The notes under the pieces: model-generated
The model's input: the letters and a program-made list of their open reading frames with translations, nothing else
Told to the model about the DNA's origin: nothing
Database searches by the model: none
Source: Sipunculus nudus
Taxonomy: Eukaryota > Annelida > Sipuncula > Golfingiida > Sipunculidae
Direction of reading: 5' to 3'
DNA length: 64,000 bases
Assembly (NCBI GenBank): GCA_026874595.1
Contig: CM049315.1
Location: 62,493,389 to 62,557,388, forward strand
Shown: one piece after another, positions 22,390 to 36,537 of the stretch
Layout of the letters: every line of letters starts with the position of its first letter
How positions within the stretch are numbered: the stretch's first letter is position 1
Position numbers and translations under genes: made by a program

Positions 22390-23700
22390 TGTGCAAAAAT
22401 TGCAGATTTAAATTGCAAAAGAAGCAATTTAGAAGCTTCATTAGGCCATTCATTTAGTACCAGATACAAACGTCGTTTTTGCCGAAATCAGTTCGATTTT
22501 CCCCATAGTACAAGATTGGGTGTTGTGCAATGATCACCGTTTTAAACTGCGAAAGAAGCGTTTTAGAAGCTCTATCAGGCCATTAAGAACCAATTAGAAA
22601 CGTCGTTTTTTGCTGAATTCAGTTCAATTTTTTTCCGTAAGACAAGATTGTATGTTGTGCAAAGATGACCGATTTAAATTGCTGAAGAAGCTATAGAGAA
22701 GCTTCATTAGGCCATTTAAAACCAGATACAAATATCGTTTTTGCCGAAATCAGCTTGGCTTTTGCGAAATACAAGATCATGTGTTGTGCAAAAATGGCCG
22801 ATTTAAATTGCTAAAGAGTGTATTAAGAAGCTTCATTAGGCCATTTAGAACCAGTTACGAACGTCGTTTTTCCCGAAATTAGCTCGGTTTTCACTTTATA
22901 CATGATCGTGTGTTCTGCAATGATGACCGATTTAAACTGCGAAGGAAGCCTTTTAGAAGCTTGATCAGGCCATTCAGAACCAGTTAGCAACGTCGTTTTT
23001 GCTGAAATCAGCTCGTTTTTTTTTGTGTAATACAAAATCGTGTGTTGTGCAAAGATGACCGATTTAAACTGCAAAAGAAGCGTTTCAGAAACTTCATTAG
23101 GCCATTTAGAACCGGTTACAAATATCGTTTTTTTTTGCCGAAATCAGCTCGGTTTCTGCGTTTTACAAGATCGTGTTTTGTGCAAAAATTGCCGATATAA
23201 ATTGCAAAAGAAGTAATTTAGAAGCTTAATTAGCCATTCATTTAGAACCAGATACATACGTCGTTTTTGCCGAAATCAGTTCGGTTTTTGCGTTTTACAA
23301 GATCGTGTTTTGTGCAAAAATTGCCGATATAAATTGCAAAAGAAGTAATTTAGAAGCTTAATTAGCCATTCATTTAGAACCAGATACATACGTCGTTTTT
23401 GCCGAAATCAGTTCGGTTTTTGCGTAATACAAGATCGTGATTTGTGCAGAAACGCCTGATTTAAACTGCAATAGAAGCGTTTTAGAAACTTCATTAGGCC
23501 ATTAAGAACCAGATACATACGTCGTTTTAGCCGAAATCAGCTCGGTTTCTGCGTTTTACAAGATCGTCTTTTGTGCAAAAATTGCCGATATAAATTGCGG
23601 AAGGAGCAATTCAGAAGCTTCATTAGGCCATTTAGAACCGGGTACTAACATCGATCACGCCGAAATCAGCTAGGTGTTTGCCTACTTCAGGATCGTGTGT
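22390..23700. repeat. segment of about 10 monomers present in units 2-4, absent from unit 1
   Basis: In unit 1 the monomer near 5822 aligns both with 22390 and with 23701, so about 1,310 bp is extra here. Counterparts lie near 37796-39106 and 52826-54136. A further 153 bp missing just downstream gives the net 1,157-bp difference. Confidence 0.8.
23161..23424. repeat. exact tandem dimer of a 132-bp monomer
   Basis: 23161-23292 and 23293-23424 are identical base for base by eye, whereas neighbouring monomers differ widely. This is a local duplication inherited by units 3 (38567-38830) and 4 (53597-53860). Confidence 0.9.
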
Positions 23701-23884
23701 TGTGCAAAAATTGCAGATTTAAATTGCAAAAGAAGCAATTTGGAAGCTTCATTAGGCCATTCATTTAGAACCAGATACAAACGTCGTTTTTGCCGAAATC
23801 AGTTCGATTTTCGGTTAGTACAAGATTGGCTGTTGTGCAATGATCACTGATTTAAACTGCGAAAGAAGCGTTTTAGAAGCTTCA

Positions 23885-23990
23885 TTAGGCCATTTAGAAC
23901 CAGATACAAACGTCCTTTTTGCCGTACAAGATTGGCTGTTGTGCAATGATCACTGATTTAAACTGCAAAAGAAGCGTTTTAGAAACTTCA
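23885..23990. repeat. aberrant shortened monomer with out-of-phase junction
   Basis: At 23924/23925 the sequence jumps from CTTTTTGCCG straight to TACAAGATTGG, skipping the GAAATCAGTTCG box and what follows it. Unit 1 has the full-length version near 6035. The same junction is inherited at 39330/39331 and 54360/54361. Confidence 0.85.
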
Positions 23991-26900
23991 TTTGGCCATT
24001 TAGAACCGGTTACAAATATCGTTTTTTTTGCCGAAATCAGCTCAGTTTCTGCGTTTTACAAGATCGTGTTTTGTGCAAAAATTGCCGATATAAATTGCGG
24101 AAGGAGCAATTCAGAAGCTTCATTAGGCCATTTAGAACCGGGTACTAACATCGATCACGCCGAAATCAGCTAGCTGTTTGCCTAATTCAGGATCGTGTGT
24201 TGTGGAAAGCAGCTTTAAATTGCAAAAGAAGTAATTTAGAAGCTTAATTAGCCATTCATTTAGAACCAGATACATACGTCGTTTTTGCCGAAATCAGTTC
24301 GGTTTTTGCGTAATACAAGATCGTGATTTGTGCAGAAACGGCTGATTTGAACTGCAATAGAAGCCTTTTAGAAACTTCATTAGGCCATTTACAACCAGTT
24401 ACAAATATCGTTTTTTGCCTAAATCAGCTCAGTTTCTGCGTTTTACAAGATCGTGTTTTGTGCAAAAATTGCCGATATAAATTGCGGAAGGAGCAATTCA
24501 GAAGCTTCATTAGGCTATTTTTGACCTGTTCCAAACGTCGCTCGCCGGATTTGCTCGGTTTTCGCGTAATACAAGATCGTGTGTTGGGCAAATATGGCAG
24601 ATTTAAATTGGAAAAGAAGCAATTCAGAAGCTTCACCAGGCCATTTAGAACCAGATACATACGTCGTTTTAGCCGAAATCAGTTCGGTTTTTGCGTAATA
24701 CAAGATCGTGATTTGTGCAGAAACGGCTGATTTAAACTGCGATAGAAGATTTGTATAGCTTCATTAGGCCAATTAGAACCGGGTACTAACATCGATCTCG
24801 CTGATATCAGCTAAGTTTTTGCCTAATTCAGGATCGTGTGTTGTGCAAAAGTTGCAGATTTAAATTGCAAAAGAAGCAATTTAGAAGCTTCATTAGGCCA
24901 TTCATTTAGAACCAGATACAAACGTCGTTTTTGCCGAAATCAGTTCGATTTTCCCTTAGTACAAGATTGGGTGTTGTGCAATGATCACCGATTTAAACTG
25001 CGAAAGAAGCGTTTTAGAAGCTCTATCAGGCCATTAAGAACCAGTTAGAAACGTCGTTTTTTTTCTGAAATCAGCTCAATTTTTTTCGTAAGACAAGATC
25101 GTGTGTTGTGCAAAGATGACCGATTTAAATTGCTAAAAAAGCTATTGAGAATCTTCATTAGGCCAGTTAGAACCAGATACAAACGTCGTTTTTGCCGAAA
25201 TCAGCTTGGCTTTTGCGTAATACAAGATCATGTGTTGTGCAAAAATGGCCGATTTTAACTGCGAAGGAAGCCTTTTAGAAGCTTCATCAGGCCATTAAGA
25301 ACCAGTTAGCAACGTTGTTTTTGCTGAAATCAGCTCGGTTTTTTTGCGTAATACAAAATCGTGTGTTGTGCAAAGATGACCGATTTAAACTGCAAAAGAA
25401 GCGTTTTAGAAACTTCATTAGGCCATTTAGAACCAGTTACAAATATCGTTTTTTGCGGAAATCAGCTCGGTTTCTGCGTTTTACAAGATCGTGTTTTGTG
25501 CAAAAATGGCCGATATAAATTGCGGAAGCAGCAATTCAGAAGCTTCATTAGGCTATTTTTGACCTGTTCCAAACGTCGCTCGCCGGAATTAGCTCGGTTT
25601 TCGCGTAATACAAGATCGTGTGTTGTGCAAATATGGCAGACTTAAATTGGAAAAGAAGCAATTCAGAAGCTTCATCAGGCCATTTAGAACCTGATACATA
25701 CGTCGTTTTAGCCGAAATCAGTTTGGTTTTTGGGTAATACAAGATCGTGATTTGTGCAGAAACGGCTGATTTAAACTGCGATAGAAGGGATTTATTGCTT
25801 CATTAGGCCATTTAGAACCGGGTACTAACATCGATCTCGCCGAAATCAGCTAGGTTGTTTGCTAATTCAGGATCGTGTGTTGTGCAAAAGTTGCAGATTT
25901 AAATTGCAAAAGAAGCAATTTAGAAGCTTCATTAGGCCATTCATTTAGAACCAGATACAAACGTCGTTTTTGCCGAAATCAGTTCGATTTTCCCTTAGTA
26001 CAAGATTGGGTGTTGTGCAATGATCACCGATTTAAACTGCGAAAGAAGCGTTTTAGAAGCTCTATCAGGCCATTGAGAACCAGTTAGAAACGTCGTTTTT
26101 TTTTCTGAAATCAGCTCAATTTTTTTCGTAAGACAAGATCGTGTGTTGTGCAAAGATGACCGATTTAAATTGCCAAAAAAAGCTATTGAGAATCTTCATT
26201 AGGCCATTTAGAACCAGATACAAACGTCGTTTTTGCCGAAATCAGCTTGGCTTTTGCGTAATACAAGATCATGTGTTGTGCAAATATGGCCGATTTTAAC
26301 TGCGAAGGAAGTCTTTTAGAAGCTTCATCAGGCCATTAAGAACCAGTAAGCAACGTTGTTTTTGCTGAAACAGCTCGGTTTTTTTGCGTAATACAAAATC
26401 GTGTGTTGTGCAAAGATGACCGATTCAAACTGCAAAAGAAGCGTTTTAGAAACTTCATTAGGCCATTTACAACCAGTTACAAATATCGTTTTTTGCCGAA
26501 ATCAGCTCGGTTTCTGCGTTTTACAAGATCGTGTTTTGTGCAAAAATGGCCGATTTAAATTGCTAAAGAGTGTATTGAGAAGCTTCATCACGCCATTTAG
26601 AACCAGTTACGAACGTCGTTTTTCCCGAAATCAGCTCGGTTTTCACTTTATACATGATCGTGTGTTGTGCAATGATGACCGATTTAAACTGCGAAGGAAG
26701 CCTTTTAGAAGCTTCATCAGGCCATTAAGAACCAGTTAGCAACGTCGTTTTTGCTGAAATCAGCTCGGTTTTTGTATGTAATACAAAATCGTGTGTTGTG
26801 CAAAGATGACCGATTTAAACTGCAAAAGAAGCGTTTTAGAAACTTCATTAGGCCATTTAGAACCAGTTACAAATATCGTTTATTGCCGAAATCAGCTCGG

Positions 26901-29900
26901 TTTCTGCGTTTTATAAAATCGTGTTTTGTGCACAAATTGCTGATATAAATTGCGGAAGGAGCAATTCAGAAGCTTGATTAGGCTATTTTTGACATGTTCC
27001 AAACGTCGCTCACCGGAATTAGCTCGGTTTTTGCGTAATACAAGATCGTGTTGTGCAAAATGAAAGATTAAAATTGCAAAAGAAGCGATTCAGAAGCTCC
27101 ATTGGGCCATTTAGAAGCAATTACAAAGTTCTTCTTGCCGAAATCAGCTCGGTTTTCGCGTTATACTAGACAGTGTCTTGTGCAAAGATTACCGATTTAA
27201 GCTGCGCAAGAAGTAATTCAGAAGCGTTATTAGGCCATTTAAAACCAGTTTCAACCGTCGTTTTCGCCGTAAACAACTTGGTTTTCGCGTAATACAAGAT
27301 CGTGTGTTGTGCAAATATGGCAGATTTAAATTGGAAAAGAAGCAATTCAGAAGCTTCATCAGGCCATTTAGAACCTGATACATACGTCGTTTTAGCCGAA
27401 ATCATTTGGGTTTTAGCGTAATACAAGATCGTGATTTGTGCAGAAATGGCTGATTTAAACTGCAATAGAAGCGTTTTAGAAACTTCATTAGGCCATTTAC
27501 AACCAGTTACAAATATCGTTTTTTGCCGAAATCAGCTCAGTTTCTGCGTTTTACAAGATCGTGTTTTGTGCAAAAATTGCAGCTTTAAATTGCAAAAGAA
27601 GCAATTTAGAAGCTTCATTAGCGATTCATTTAATACCAGATACATACGTCGTTTTTGCCGAAATCAGTTCGATTTTCGCACAGTACAAGATTGGGTGTTG
27701 TGCAATGATCACCGTTTTGAACTGCGAAAGAAGCGTTTTAGAAGCTCTATCACGCCATTAAGAACCAGTAAGAAACGTCGTTTTTGCTGAAATCAGCTCG
27801 ATTTTTTTGGGTAAGGCAAGATCGTGTGTTGTGCAAAGATGACCGATTTAAATTGCTAAAGAGTGTATTGAGAAGCTTCATCAGGCCATTTAGAACCAGT
27901 TACGAACGTCGTTTTTCCCGAAATCAGCTCGGTTTTCACTTTATACATGATCGTGTGTTGTGCAATGATGACCGATTTAAACTGCGAAGGAAAGCTTTTA
28001 GAAGCTTCATAAGGCCATTAAGAACCAGTTAACAACGTTATTTTTTGCTGAAATCAGCTCGGTTTTTTTAAAATCGTGTGTTGTGCAAAGATGACCGATT
28101 TAAACTGCAAAAGAAGCGTTTTAGAAACTTCATTAGGCCATTTAGAACCAGTTACAAATATCGTTTTTTGCTGAAATCAGCTCGGTTTCTGCGTTTTACA
28201 AGATCGTGTTTTGTGCAAAAATTGCCGATATAAATTGCGGAAGGAGCAATTCAGAAGCTTCATTAGGCTATTTTTGACCTGTTTCAAACGTCGCTCGACG
28301 GTTTACCTCGGTTTTCGCGTAATACAAGATCGTGTTGTGCAAAATGAAAGATAAGAATTGCAAAAGAAGCAATTCAGAATCTCATTGGGCCATTTAGAAG
28401 CAATTACAAAGTTCTTTTTGCCGAAATCAGCTCGGTTTTCGCGTTATACTAGACAGTGTCTTGTGCAAAGATTACCGATTTAAACTGCGCAAGAAGTAAT
28501 TCAGAAGCTTTATTAGGCCATTTAAAACCAGTTTCAACGTCGATTTCGCCGTAAACAACTTGGTTTTAGCGAAATACAAGATCATGTGTTGTACAAATAT
28601 GGCAGATTTAAATTGGAAAAGAAGCAATTCAGAAGCGTCATCTGGCCATTTAGAACCTGATACATACGTCGTTTTAGCCGAAATCAGTTCGGTTTTTGCG
28701 TAATACTAGAAAGTGTCTTGTGCAAAGATTACCGATTTAAACTGCGAAAGTAGTAATTCAGAAGCTTTATTAGGCCATTTAAAACCAGTTTCAACCGTCG
28801 TTTTCGCTGTAAACAACTTGGTTTTCGCGTAATACAAGATCGTGTGTTGTGCAAATATGGCAGATTTAAATTGGAAAAGAAGCAATACAGAAGCTTCATC
28901 TGGCCATTAAGAACCTGATACATACGTCGTTTTAGCCGAAATCAGTTCGGTTTTTGCGTAATACAAGATCGTGATTTGTGCAGAAACAGCTGATTTAAAC
29001 TGCGATAGAAGCGTTTTTATAGCTTCATTAGGCCATTTAGAACCGGGTACTAACATCCATCTCGCTGATATCAGCTAAGTTTTTGCCTAAATCAGGATCG
29101 TGTCTTGTGCAAAAATTGCAGATTTAAATTGCAAAAGAAGCAATTTAGAAGCTTCATTAGGCCATTCATTTAGAACCAGATACAAACGTCGTTTTTGCCG
29201 AAATCAGTTCGATTTTCCCTTAGTACAAGATTGGGTGTTGTGCAATGATCACCGATTTAAACTGCGAAAAAAGCGTTTTAGAAGCTCTATCAGTCCATTA
29301 AGAACCAGTTAGAAACGTCGTTTTTTTTTTCTGAAATCAGCTCAATTTTTTTCGTAAGACAAGATCGTGTGTTGTGCAAAGATGACCGATTAAAATTGCT
29401 AAAAAAGCTATTGAGAATCTTCATTAGGCCATTTAGAACCAGATACAAACGTCGTTTTTGCCGAAATCAGCTTGGCTTTTGCGTAATACAAGATCATGTG
29501 TTGTGCAAAAATGGCCGATTTTAACTGCGAAGGAAGCCTTTTAGAAGCTTCATCAGGCCATTAAGAACCAGTTAGCAACGTTGTTTTTGCTGAAATTAGC
29601 TCGTTTTTTTTTTGCGTAATACAAAATCGTGTGTTGTGCAAAGATGACCGATTTAAACTGCAAAAGAAGCGTTTTAGAAACTTCATTAGGCCATTTACAA
29701 CCAGTTACATATATCGTTTTTTGCCGAAATCAGCTCAGTTTCTGCGTTTTACAAGATCGTGTTTTGTGCAAAAATTGCCGATATAAATTGCCAAAGGAGC
29801 AATTCAGAAGCTTCATTAGGCTATTTTTGACCTGTTCCAAACGTCGCTCGCCGGAATTAGCTCGGTTTTCGCGTAATACAAGATCGAGTGTTGTGCAAAT

Positions 29901-32900
29901 ATGGCAGATTTAAATTGCTAAAGAAGCTATTGAGAAGCTTCATTAGGCCATTTAGAACCAGATACAAACGTCGTTTTTGCCGAAATCAGCTTGGCTTTTG
30001 CGTAATACAAGATCATGTGTTGTGCAAGAATGGCCGATTTAAATTGCTAAAGAGTGTATTGAGAAGCTTCATCAGGCCATTTAGAACCAGTTACGAACGT
30101 CGTTTTTCCCGAAATCAGCTCGGTTTTCACTTTATGCATGATCGTGTGTTGTGCAATGATCACATATTTAAACTGCGAAGGAAGCGTTTTAATAGCTTCA
30201 TCAGGCCATTTAGAACCTGTTTAAAACGTCGCTCTTGCTGAAATCAGATCGGATTTCGCGTAATACAAGATCGTGTTGTGCAAAATAGAAGATTAAAATT
30301 GCAAAAGAAGCAATTCAGAAGCTCCATTAGGCCATTTAGAACCGGGTACTAACATCAATCTCGCCGAAATCAGCTAGGTTTTTGCCTTATTCAGGATCGT
30401 GTGTTGTGTAAAAATTGCAGATTTAAATTGCAAGAGAAGCAATTTAGAAGCTTCATTAGGCCATTCATTTAGAACCAGATACAAACGTCGTTTTTGCCGA
30501 AATCAGTTCGATTTTCGCACAGTACAAGATTGGGTGTTGTGCAATGATCACCGATTTGAACTGCGAAAGAAGCGTTTTAGAAGCTCTATCACGCCATTAG
30601 GAACCAGTAAGAAACGTCGTTTTTGCTGAAATCAGCTTGATTTTTTTGGGTATGACAAGATCGTGTGTTGTGCAATGATCACTGATTTGAACTGCTAAAG
30701 AAGCTATTGAGAAGCTTCATTAGGCCATTTAGAACCAGATACAAACGTCGTTTTTGCCGAAATCAGCTCGGCTTTAGCGTAATACAAGATCATGTGTTGT
30801 GCAAAAATGGCTGATTTAAATTGCTAAAGAGTGTATTGAGAAGCTTCATCAGGCCATTTAGAACCAGTTACGAACGTCGTTTTTCCCGAAATCAGCTCGG
30901 TTTTCACTTTATACATGATCGTGTGTTGTGCAATGACGACCGATATAACTGCGAAGGAAGGCTTTTAGAAGCTTCATCAGGCCATTAAGAACCAGTTAGC
31001 AACGTTCTTTTTTGCTGAAATCAGCTCGGTTTTTTTTAAATCGTGTGTTGTGCAAAGATGACCGATTTAAACTGCAAAAAAAGTGTTTTAGAAACTTCAT
31101 TAGGCCATTTACAACCAGTTACAAATATCGTTTTTTGCCGAAATCAGCTCGGTTTCTGCGTTTTACAAGATCGTGTTTTGTGCAAAAATTGCCGATATAA
31201 ATTGCGGAAGGAGCAATTCAGAAGCTTCATTGGGCTATTTTTGACCTGTTTCAAACGTCGCTCGACGGTTTAGCTCGGTTTTCGCGTAATACAAGATCGT
31301 GTTGTGCAAAATGAAAGATTAGAATTGCAAAAGAAGCAATTCAGAATCTTATTGGGCCATTTAGAAGCAATTACAAAGTTCTTTTTGCCGAAATCAGCTC
31401 GGTTTTCGCGTTATACTAGACAGTGTCTTGTGCAAAGATTACCGATTTAAACTGCGCAAGAAGTAATTCAGAAGCTTTATTAGGCCATTTAAAACCGGTT
31501 TCAACGTCGTTTTCGCCGTAAACAACTTGGTTTTCGCGTAATACAAGATCATGTGTTGTGCAAATATGGCAGATTTAAATTAGAAAAGAAGCAATTCAGA
31601 AGCTTCATCTGGCCATTTAGAACCTGATACATACGTCGTTTTAGCCGAAATCAGTTCGGTTTTTGCGTAATACTAGACAGTGTCTTGTGCAAAGATTACC
31701 GATTTAAACTGCGAAAGAAGTAATTCAGAAGCTTTATTAGGCTATTTTTGACCTGTTCCAAACGTCGCTCGCCGGAATTAGCTCGGTTTTTGCGTAATAC
31801 AAGATCGTGTTGATCAAAATGGAAGATTAAAATTGCAAAAGAAGCAATTCAGAAGATTCATTGGGCCATTTAGCTGCAATTTCAAAATTCTTTTTGCCGA
31901 AATCAGCTCGGTTTTCGCGTTATACTAGACAGTGTCTTGTGCAAAGATTACCGATTTAAACTGCGAAAGAAGTTATTCAGAAGCTTTATTAGGCCATTTA
32001 AAACCAGTTTCAACCGTCGTTTTCGCTGTAAACAACTTGGTTTTCGCGTAATACAAGATCGTGTGTTGTGCAAATATGGCAGATTTAAATTGGAAAAGAA
32101 GCAATTCAGAAGCTTCATCTGGCCATTAAGAACCTGATACATACGTCGTTTTAGCCGAAATCAGTTTGGTTTTTGCGTAATACAAGATCGTGATTTGTGC
32201 TGAAACGGCTGATTTAAACTGCGATAGAAGCGTTTTTATAGCTTCATTAGGCCATTTAGAACCGGGTACTAACATGATCCCTCCGAAATCAGCTAGGTTT
32301 TTGCCTAATTCAGGATCGTGTGTTGTGCAAAAATTGCAGCTTTAAATTGCAAAAGAAGCAATTTAGAAGCTTCGTTAGGCCATTCATTTAGGACCAGATA
32401 CAAACATCGTTTTTGCCGAAATCAGTTCGATTTTCGCTTAGTACAAGATGGTGTCTTGTACAATGATCACCGACTTAAACTGCGAAAGAAGCGTTTTAGA
32501 AGCTTCATCAGGCCATTAGTAACCTATTAGAAACGACGTTTTTTCTGAAATCAGCTCGGTTTTCCCGTAATACTAGACAGTGTCTTGTGCAAAGATTACC
32601 GATTTAAACTGCGAAAGAAGTTATTCAGAAGCTTTATTAGGCCATTTAAAACCAGTTTCAACCGTCGTTTTCGCCGTAAACAACTTGGTTTTCGCGTAAT
32701 ACAAGATCGTGTGTTGTGCAAATATGGCAGATTTAAATTGAAAAAGAAGCAATTCAGAAGCTTCATCAGGCCATTTAGACCCTCATACATGCGTCGTTCT
32801 AGCCGAAGTCAGTTCGGTTTTTGCGTAATACAAGATCGTGATTTGTGCAGAAACGGCTGATTTAAACTGCGATAGAAGCGTTTTTTTATAGCTTCATTAG

Positions 32901-33472
32901 GCCATTTAGAACCTGTTAAAAACGTCGCTCTTGCTGAAATCAGATCGGTTTTTGCGTAAAACAAGATCGTGTTGTGCAAAATTTAAGATTAAAATTGCAA
33001 AACAAGCAATTCAGAAGCTCCCTAAGGCCATTTAGATCCGGGTACAAACATCGATCTCGCCGGAATCAGCTAGGTTTTTGCTTAATTCAGGAACGTGTGT
33101 TGTGCAAAAATTACAGATTTAAATTGCAAAAGAAGCAATTCAGAAGGTTCATTGGGCCGTTTAGAACCAGATACAAACATATTTTACGGCGAAATCAGCT
33201 CGGTTTTTTCGTAATACAAGATCGTGACTTGTGCAGAAACGGCTGATTTAAACTGCGATAGAAGCGTTTCAATAGCTTTATTAGGCCATTTAGAACCTGA
33301 TAAAAACGTCGCTCTTGCTGCAATCAGATCGGTTTTCGCGTAATACAAGATCGTGTTTTGTGCAAAAATTGCCGATATAAATTGCGGAAGGAGCAATTCA
33401 GAAGCTTCATTAGGCCATTTAGAACCGGGTACTAACATCGATCACGCCGAAATCAGCTAGGTGTTTGCCTAA

Positions 33473-33542
33473 TAGACCATTTCAGCATCTCGCGACTCGC
33501 AATGCATGCCAGTCAGGGTCAAAGGTCACCATTACCAAAACA
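33473..33542 (+). repeat. left TIR, element copy 3
   Basis: Same as the other left TIRs, with the outer 16 bp and the DR1-like motif intact. Confidence 0.85.
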
Positions 33543-34560
33543 CGTTCCTTGACCAGGCATGTGCAATGCAGAAATGGCGAAACGTCACGTTCGAACCCTT
33601 TTTATATATCTATTAATATTTTCAGTGGACGCCTCCCATAGAAAATGGCACCCTTTATAAGTGTTACACATTGCTCCTAAGTAGGTCAGAGCTTTTCTGC
33701 TGGCCTTTTTAAACAAAATGTAACAAATACTGGCACTTGTGCAGTCGCTCACTCCATGTGGCTCACAGAATCACACTGGTGAAATATTCAAGTGGACACG
33801 TGACGGTGCTTCACATTTAACTTATTTATTTGTAGAAATGTCTTTGTCAACACTTTTATATGAAGGTTAGTAACCATTTATGAATCATTAGTATTTAGAT
33901 TAGATAAACTTTATGCATCTTTATAACTATCTCAAATTTTCAGTGTCATGATTTCTGTGTTAATAAAATTAACAGTTTATTATAATACTGTTATGTTGAA
34001 GACCAGTATTTCAAGACATAATTCCCTTTAGTCCAGATAATGCTTTAATATTTTTATATTTCCTAATAATAATCCACACTAATCACTGAGGAAATAATGA
34101 ATACTGATAACTCTCTGACCCTGTCATGGACAAAACGGAAATGTTTCACGTAAATTTTCACAGTTCAGCATGCAAAAGCCAAAACTGCTGGACAAGATTA
34201 TTGTTATTTAAAAATTACAAAAATGTCTTTAACTCTTGGGTAATGGGATGGTAAATATAAATTATAATATAGCTTTTGGGGAGCATATCAAGACATTAAA
34301 AAATATATTATAATGCAAAACTTGTAAACATAACTGTTTACCCTGTTATTTGTCACTGTTAATGCGTAATATATATTATTAGCCTTCTGTTGAAGATGTT
34401 TATGGCTTTCATGATCTGGGATAAATATTTAAGTGTCAAAGAAATTAAGAAAATATGATTATTAGAGAGTTTTTGTATGGTAGCTTTTCATGGATTTGTC
34501 AATTTCATCTCTTAACATGTGCAGAAATATAATATTTATATATGAATTATGCTACTGGCG

Positions 34561-34588
<28 letters not shown>
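34561..34588. repeat. (TA)14 microsatellite, site 1 of copy 3
   Basis: 28 bp of TA. Confidence 0.98.
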
Positions 34589-34591
<3 letters not shown>

Positions 34592-35142
34592 CTGGACCAC
34601 AAATAAAGCAGATCATTTTCAGTAAATAAACCTTTCACTTAAACATGACATGTCAGTTGAACGATTTAAACATGAATAAAACGCAGTGGGAAAAAAGCAA
34701 ATATATTTACTATATGGAAGTCCTTTTATAGCATACACCTTTTTCAGCTTACATTTTCCTATTTTAAAGTTTTTATGGAGTTTCAACACTAATCAATTCT
34801 TGAGAATCCTTAGAATACAAAGTGTATAATACGTATGCTAAAAATAATATACTTTTACTATTAAATTAATAAATTTTACTACCTACAAGTGCTTTGGACC
34901 AGCTGCTGTTAGACAAGAGCACAATACACACCGATACACTGAATATCAAATATATATCTACTGATCCACTACCTACAGAAATTTGACAGATGAGTAAAAG
35001 GGTCAAGTGTATGCCATTTAAATCTAATTAATTCGAATCAATGGCACAGGCCAGAAAAAAATATAGCTTTTTATATATTGTAATTTGATGCATGGCACAT
35101 AATTGTTATTTAGAGGATGTTGCAATGATGCTTTTTTCTCAA

Positions 35143-35246
35143 CCCCCCCCCCCCCTTTTCCCATTGGTATCAAATGGCTCACTCCTTACCAGAAACTTGG
35201 CATCAGGCATAACTAAATAAGACTTGCCTGACCCCCCCCCCCCCCC
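35143..35246. repeat. two poly-C tracts (13 and 15), copy 3
   Basis: C runs at 35143-35155 and 35232-35246, the longest pair in the window. Confidence 0.95.
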
Positions 35247-35613
35247 TCCGTAGTATTCCCATTTGCTTTTGAAGGCCTATCAGACAAACTGTTTAAAGCT
35301 AATGGTAAATATGAAATATATTTTTCTTAGGGTCAATTTTTCATCAAATATCTTGCATAATCAGACAGGCATTGTGCCACCTGTTTCTGGCTTTTCATCA
35401 ACTGTACATCTGTTTTGTAATATTTAATGTTTTTAGGTGAGATACTTTTAATGATGCAAGTGACAGATATTTGTTTTTGTTAAATCTCAACTATTAGTTA
35501 TTGCTGAGTGTGATAGTTTTATTAATCATAAGGAGGAGCTAAATGCCAGTGTCCACACATTTAAGAAACAAAATAAATAAAACATAAAAAAAAGATGGGT
35601 AATACATATTGAT

Positions 35614-35616
<3 letters not shown>

Positions 35617-35662
<46 letters not shown>
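35617..35662. repeat. (AT)23 microsatellite, site 2 of copy 3
   Basis: 46 bp of AT. Confidence 0.98.
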
Positions 35663-35664
<2 letters not shown>

Positions 35665-36153
35665 CTATAAAACTCCAATCTACTGCACTTTTCATAATAT
35701 TAATAATAAAGTTCAATATAAATTATATAAAAATTATCATAATAAAGTTTATAGTAATATGGTTATTTTGAATTAATAAAAATTATGAATTAACAAGCTA
35801 AAGCTAAAAAAATTCGACAATAAGTTCATGTAACAGGAATATATGGTAACGGCTAGGTGTGTATATATATATACATATATATATTAAAATATTTATATAT
35901 ATGCATTTATATATCTGATTATAAGTTTCTTTTCTATGTTACGAAAGAGAGGCAGGCTCAAAGTATTACTAATACTTATAGTAATGCTGTTATAATACTA
36001 TATAAATATTAACTATTAAACTAAACGTAGCCACACAACTTATTTGGACAGAAATCCCTGCTGTTAAAGTTGTCATTAATTCACACATTTGTAACAATGT
36101 ACCGCTATCAGTATCAGTAAAATTTTCTCCAGTCATTGATTCATGTTATGATT

Positions 36154-36156
<3 letters not shown>

Positions 36157-36208
<52 letters not shown>
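36157..36208. repeat. (AT)26 microsatellite, site 3 of copy 3
   Basis: 52 bp of AT. Confidence 0.98.
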
Positions 36209-36213
<5 letters not shown>

Positions 36214-36537
36214 TATAGTGTAGTCTATACTATTTTCAACAAAAATTGTTTATGTCCGCGCCGATCTGCTAGCAACTTGCATCCACATGCGCGTGACACG
36301 GCCTGGGTGCCTTTTAGCTTTGTTCACTGATCAGAACTCGCACAACTTACATGTGGTTTCCTGTGTTTTTTTCACAGACTAGCTGGCTCTGTTTTTACAA
36401 ACCATGTGTACCATTGATACAATGTTTAACGACTTTGTTTGGGACGAGGCATGTTAAACCCCGAGAAACAAGTAACATAGTGTATCTGTTGCGTCTGACA
36501 AACGAAGCGGCAGAAGTTGTCAGGACCGCATGTAGTT

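Larger units (their letters stand above)
18075..33472. repeat. higher-order repeat unit 2 (15,398 bp)
   Basis: Element copy 2 plus about 95 monomers (block B). It lacks the 2,198-bp segment of units 1, 3 and 4. It carries the 22.4-23.9 kb segment that unit 1 lacks, including an exact 132-bp dimer and an aberrantly shortened monomer. Confidence 0.9.
21212..33472. repeat. 129-bp satellite block B (about 95 monomers)
   Basis: 12,261 bp of uninterrupted satellite. Register against block A is 16,568 bp at the left, 17,725 bp from about 24.3 kb, 15,527 bp around 27.8 kb and 15,398 bp from 29.1 kb to the next element. Each shift is close to a multiple of 129. No gene or other feature is recognised. 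Confidence 0.97.
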
